In this document: one piece after another, positions 6,494 to 8,060 of the stretch
How positions within the stretch are numbered: position 1 is the first letter of the stretch
How the letters are laid out: each line of letters begins with the position of its first letter
Assembly: GCA_050697275.1 (NCBI GenBank)
Contig: JBOGZI010000284.1
Coordinates: forward strand, 1-8,060
DNA from: JBOGZI01 sp050697275
GTDB lineage: Bacteria; Actinomycetota; Thermoleophilia; Solirubrobacterales; 70-9
Direction of reading: 5' to 3'
DNA length: 8,060 nt
Position numbers and translations under genes: made by a program
Notes under the pieces: generated by a model
Seen by the model: the letters and a program-made list of their open reading frames with translations, nothing else
Database searches by the model: none
What the model was told of the DNA's origin: nothing

Positions 6494-7835
6494 AGCGGCT
6501 GTCGCTGCGGCGGCGGCGCTCCTCGAGCGAGGTGACGTCGGCGCCCTCGTCCGCGTCGGGCTCGGTGCCGGCGTCGAGCCCGAACAGCTCGCGCAGCGCG
6601 CTCACCTGGAAGTAGCCGTCCTCGCGATCGGCGGCCCCCTTGATTCGCAGGGTCGGCTCGTGCAGGAGCCGGCTCGCCACCGCCCTCGCCAGCAGCTCGA
6701 CCCGCTCGCGATCGGCGGCGGAGAGGCTCTCCCAGCGGGCCTCGTTCTCGGCCAGCACCCGGGAGACGATCTCGTCGGCCCGCTCGCGCAGCGCGGCGAC
6801 CGTCGGCAGGACCTCCTGGGAGCCGAGCCAGCGCTCGAACCGGGCCAGCTCGCCCTCCAGGATCGCCGTCGCTCGCCGCGCCTCGGCCTCCCGGCCGGAG
6901 GCGTTTCGCTGCTGGATCGCCTGCACCTCGTCCACGTCGTAGAGGCTGACTCCCTCGATCTCCCGGCAGCCGGGGTCGATATCCCGCGGCACCGCGAGGT
7001 CGATCAGCAGCAGCGGCCTTCCGTCGCGCTGCTCCATCACCTGGTCCAGCTCGGAGCGCTCGATCAGGTGATGCGGGGAGTTGGTGGTGGAGACGACGAT
7101 GTCGGCGCTCTGCAGCTGCGCCGGCAGCTCGTCGATCCGCACCGCGCTGCCGCCGAACCGCTGGGCGAGGCCGATCGCCCGGTTGTGGCGGCGGTTGGCG
7201 ATGAACACCGCCTGGGCGCCGCGCGCCGCCAGCGCCCGGGCGGTGAGCTCGGAGGTCTCGCCGGCGCCGACCAGCAGCACTCGACGGCTGGGGAGATCGC
7301 CCAGCGTCCGCTGCACCAGCTCCACCGCGACGGACGGGATCGAGACGCCCTTCTCGCCGACCGCGGTCTCCGTCCGCGCCCGCTTGCCGGCGGCCAGCGC
7401 CCCGCGGAACAGCCGGTTGAGCACCGGGCCGGTTCCACCCTCGACCAGCGCCAGCTCGTAGGCGCGCTTCACCTGACCCTGGATCTCGGCCTCGCCGACG
7501 ATGATCGAGTCGAGCCCCGCGGTCACCCGGTAGAGGTGGCGGGCGGCCTCGGAGCCGCGCAGCGGGTAGAGCGGCCCGAGCAGCTCGGTCGGCCTGATTC
7601 CCGCCTCTCGGGCGAGGACGCCGAGGGTGAGGGCCTCGGCCTCGACCGGGTCGGAGACGACCAGGTAGAGCTCCGTGCGGTTGCAGGTGGAGAGGGCGGC
7701 GGCCTCGCTGATCGGCTCGTCGGAGACGAGCGCGCCGACCACCCCGGCGGCGCGCCCCTCGGTCAGGGCCAGCCGCTCGCGCAGCGCCAGCGGCGCGGTC
7801 CGATGCGAGACCCCAAGCGCCAGCAGCCCGCTCAT
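6492..7835 (-). CDS. hemA: Glutamyl-tRNA reductase
   Basis: First committed enzyme of the C5 tetrapyrrole pathway: reduces glutamyl-tRNA(Glu) with NADPH to glutamate-1-semialdehyde, which HemL (not in the window) turns into 5-aminolevulinate. The N-terminus GVSHRTAPLALRE (8-20) and the catalytic cysteine C51 in STCNRTELY are intact. The signature LDSIIVGEAEIQGQVK is at 108-123, the NADPH-binding VGAGE at 189-193, followed by ANRR and LAVPRDIDP, then a helical dimerisation domain ending in a LLHEPTLRIKG segment. At 447 aa it is slightly longer than many members because of a charged tail after about residue 418 that is acidic and then ends in an Arg cluster. The ATG overlaps the stop of the small upstream membrane gene (ATGA), with GGAG 6 bases before it. 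It is the first recognised heme gene of the cluster and normally the rate-setting enzyme. Confidence 0.97.
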   Translation of the reverse strand: MSGLLALGVSHRTAPLALRERLALTEGRAAGVVGALVSDEPISEAAALSTCNRTELYLVVSDPVEAEALTLGVLAREAGIRPTELLGPLYPLRGSEAARHLYRVTAGLDSIIVGEAEIQGQVKRAYELALVEGGTGPVLNRLFRGALAAGKRARTETAVGEKGVSIPSVAVELVQRTLGDLPSRRVLLVGAGETSELTARALAARGAQAVFIANRRHNRAIGLAQRFGGSAVRIDELPAQLQSADIVVSTTNSPHHLIERSELDQVMEQRDGRPLLLIDLAVPRDIDPGCREIEGVSLYDVDEVQAIQQRNASGREAEARRATAILEGELARFERWLGSQEVLPTVAALRERADEIVSRVLAENEARWESLSAADRERVELLARAVASRLLHEPTLRIKGAADREDGYFQVSALRELFGLDAGTEPDADEGADVTSLEERRRRSDSR

Positions 7836-8005
7836 CGGCCGCTCCGCTCTCCGTCGGCGACCTCGGCCAGCGAGCGCAGCTCCCGCTGGATCCGCTGCAG
7901 CTTGGAGGCCATGATCGCGACGTAGACCAGGATCAGGACGAGGAAGACGAGGTAGGCGCCCCCGACGTACGCCTCGGCGTCCTCGACGGCGAATGGCACG
8001 GGCAT
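7832..8005 (-). CDS. Small single-pass membrane protein, CcmD-like
   Basis: A 57-residue protein. It has a short acidic N-terminus (EDAEAYVGGAY, 8-18), one hydrophobic segment at about 17-33 rich in Leu/Val/Ile/Tyr, and a charged helical tail (KLQRIQRELRSL, 35-46). An AYV..AY motif before the membrane helix and a basic amphipathic helix after it resemble CcmD, the small partner of CcmC in heme handling for cytochrome c maturation. The likeness is of layout and short motifs only, so the family call is moderate. Coding evidence is good: GAGGGGGG sits 6 bases before the ATG, the start overlaps the stop of the upstream gene by one base (TGATG), and its TGA overlaps the hemA ATG by 4 bases. CcsA/HemX-type heme proteins are often encoded beside hemA (for example hemX in Bacillus), which fits. 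An alternative is an unrelated small regulator of HemA. Confidence 0.72.
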   Translation of the reverse strand: MPVPFAVEDAEAYVGGAYLVFLVLILVYVAIMASKLQRIQRELRSLAEVADGERSGR

Positions 8006-8060
8006 CAGCGGCCCCCCTCGCCGGGATCCTCGGCGGACATCGCGCGGGTCGCCGTCGCGC
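8005..8060 (-). CDS. C-terminal end of an upstream gene, 5' part outside window
   Basis: A minus-strand frame is open from the window edge and stops with TGA at 8007-8005, sharing one base with the next ATG. The 17 visible residues are Ala/Thr-rich, then acidic and Gly-rich (SAEDPGEGGR at the end), like a disordered tail. Nothing in them identifies the protein. From the CcmD-like neighbour and hemA I would expect a CcsA/CcmC-type heme/cytochrome c assembly membrane protein, but that is inference from context alone. Confidence 0.5.
   Translation of the reverse strand, partial: ATATRAMSAEDPGEGGR
8012..8019 (-). promoter_or_regulatory. Ribosome binding site for the small CcmD-like gene
   Basis: GAGGGGGG on the minus strand with 6 bases to the ATG at 8005. 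It supports this short gene being translated and fixes its start. Confidence 0.6.

Larger units (their letters stand above)
2375..8060 (-). other. Probable tetrapyrrole operon: (upstream gene)-ccmD-like-hemA-hemC-cobA/hemD-SAM hydrolase-birA
   Basis: All genes run in the same direction with junctions of -1, -4, +10, -4, +12 and +19 bases. Most have a Shine-Dalgarno sequence inside the preceding gene. No spacer is long enough for an internal promoter and none is seen, so a single transcript entering from the right is the simplest reading. hemB and hemL, often in such clusters, are missing here. Confidence 0.75.

Noticed and set aside
6213..7925. A 570-codon open frame on the plus strand opposite hemA and part of hemC
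   Set aside because: Same cause: codon-aligned antisense of hemA in GC-rich DNA. The real genes on the other strand have complete motifs and ribosome binding sites.
1..8060. CRISPR arrays, tRNA or rRNA genes, insertion sequences, prophage or defence islands
   Set aside because: No spaced direct repeats, RNA signatures, transposase or integrase motifs, or composition breaks were seen. The helicase alone is not evidence of a defence system.

Overview
This 8,060-base window is very GC-rich (by eye well over 70%) and packed with genes. Apart from a few junctions of 10 to about 43 bases, every base is coding. The following together suggest a high-GC actinobacterium, most plausibly of the Thermoleophilia (Solirubrobacterales/Gaiellales) type: a SUMT-HemD fusion, a biotin ligase with no DNA-binding domain, a DUF62-type SAM hydrolase and GTG starts. 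The taxonomic placement is inference from composition and gene content; no marker gene is present.

The left third (3..2378, + strand) is the 3' part of a large superfamily 2 DEAH-box helicase whose start lies before the window. It has an unusual acidic low-complexity stretch just before its Walker A motif and a strongly basic tail. It meets the minus-strand genes tail to tail. The two stop codons share the tetranucleotide CTAG, and a strong hairpin lies just after the helicase stop, inside the end of birA.

The rest of the window (2375..8060, - strand) looks like one operon. Read from right to left it encodes: the last 17 residues of an unidentified protein (position suggests a CcsA/CcmC-like cytochrome c assembly protein); a 57-residue single-pass CcmD-like membrane protein; HemA (glutamyl-tRNA reductase); HemC (porphobilinogen deaminase); a CobA-HemD fusion (uroporphyrinogen-III C-methyltransferase plus uroporphyrinogen-III synthase); a DUF62 SAM hydrolase; and BirA (biotin-protein ligase). 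Three junctions are start/stop overlaps (TGATG, ATGA, ATGA). The others are gaps of 10, 12 and 19 bases (43 if birA uses its second GTG), so translational coupling is likely. No promoter is visible, so transcription probably starts to the right of the window.

HemA makes glutamate-1-semialdehyde from glutamyl-tRNA. HemC polymerises porphobilinogen to hydroxymethylbilane, and the HemD half of the fusion closes it to uroporphyrinogen III. The CobA half can send part of that to precorrin-2 (siroheme/cobalamin), using SAM. HemL and HemB, needed between HemA and HemC, are not here and must be elsewhere. The CcmD-like protein hints that tetrapyrrole synthesis is tied to heme delivery for cytochrome c. 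I found no RNA gene, insertion sequence, CRISPR array or obvious novel multi-gene system. The more interesting points are the SAM hydrolase just after a SAM-consuming methyltransferase, the odd helicase, the convergent junction and the small membrane gene.
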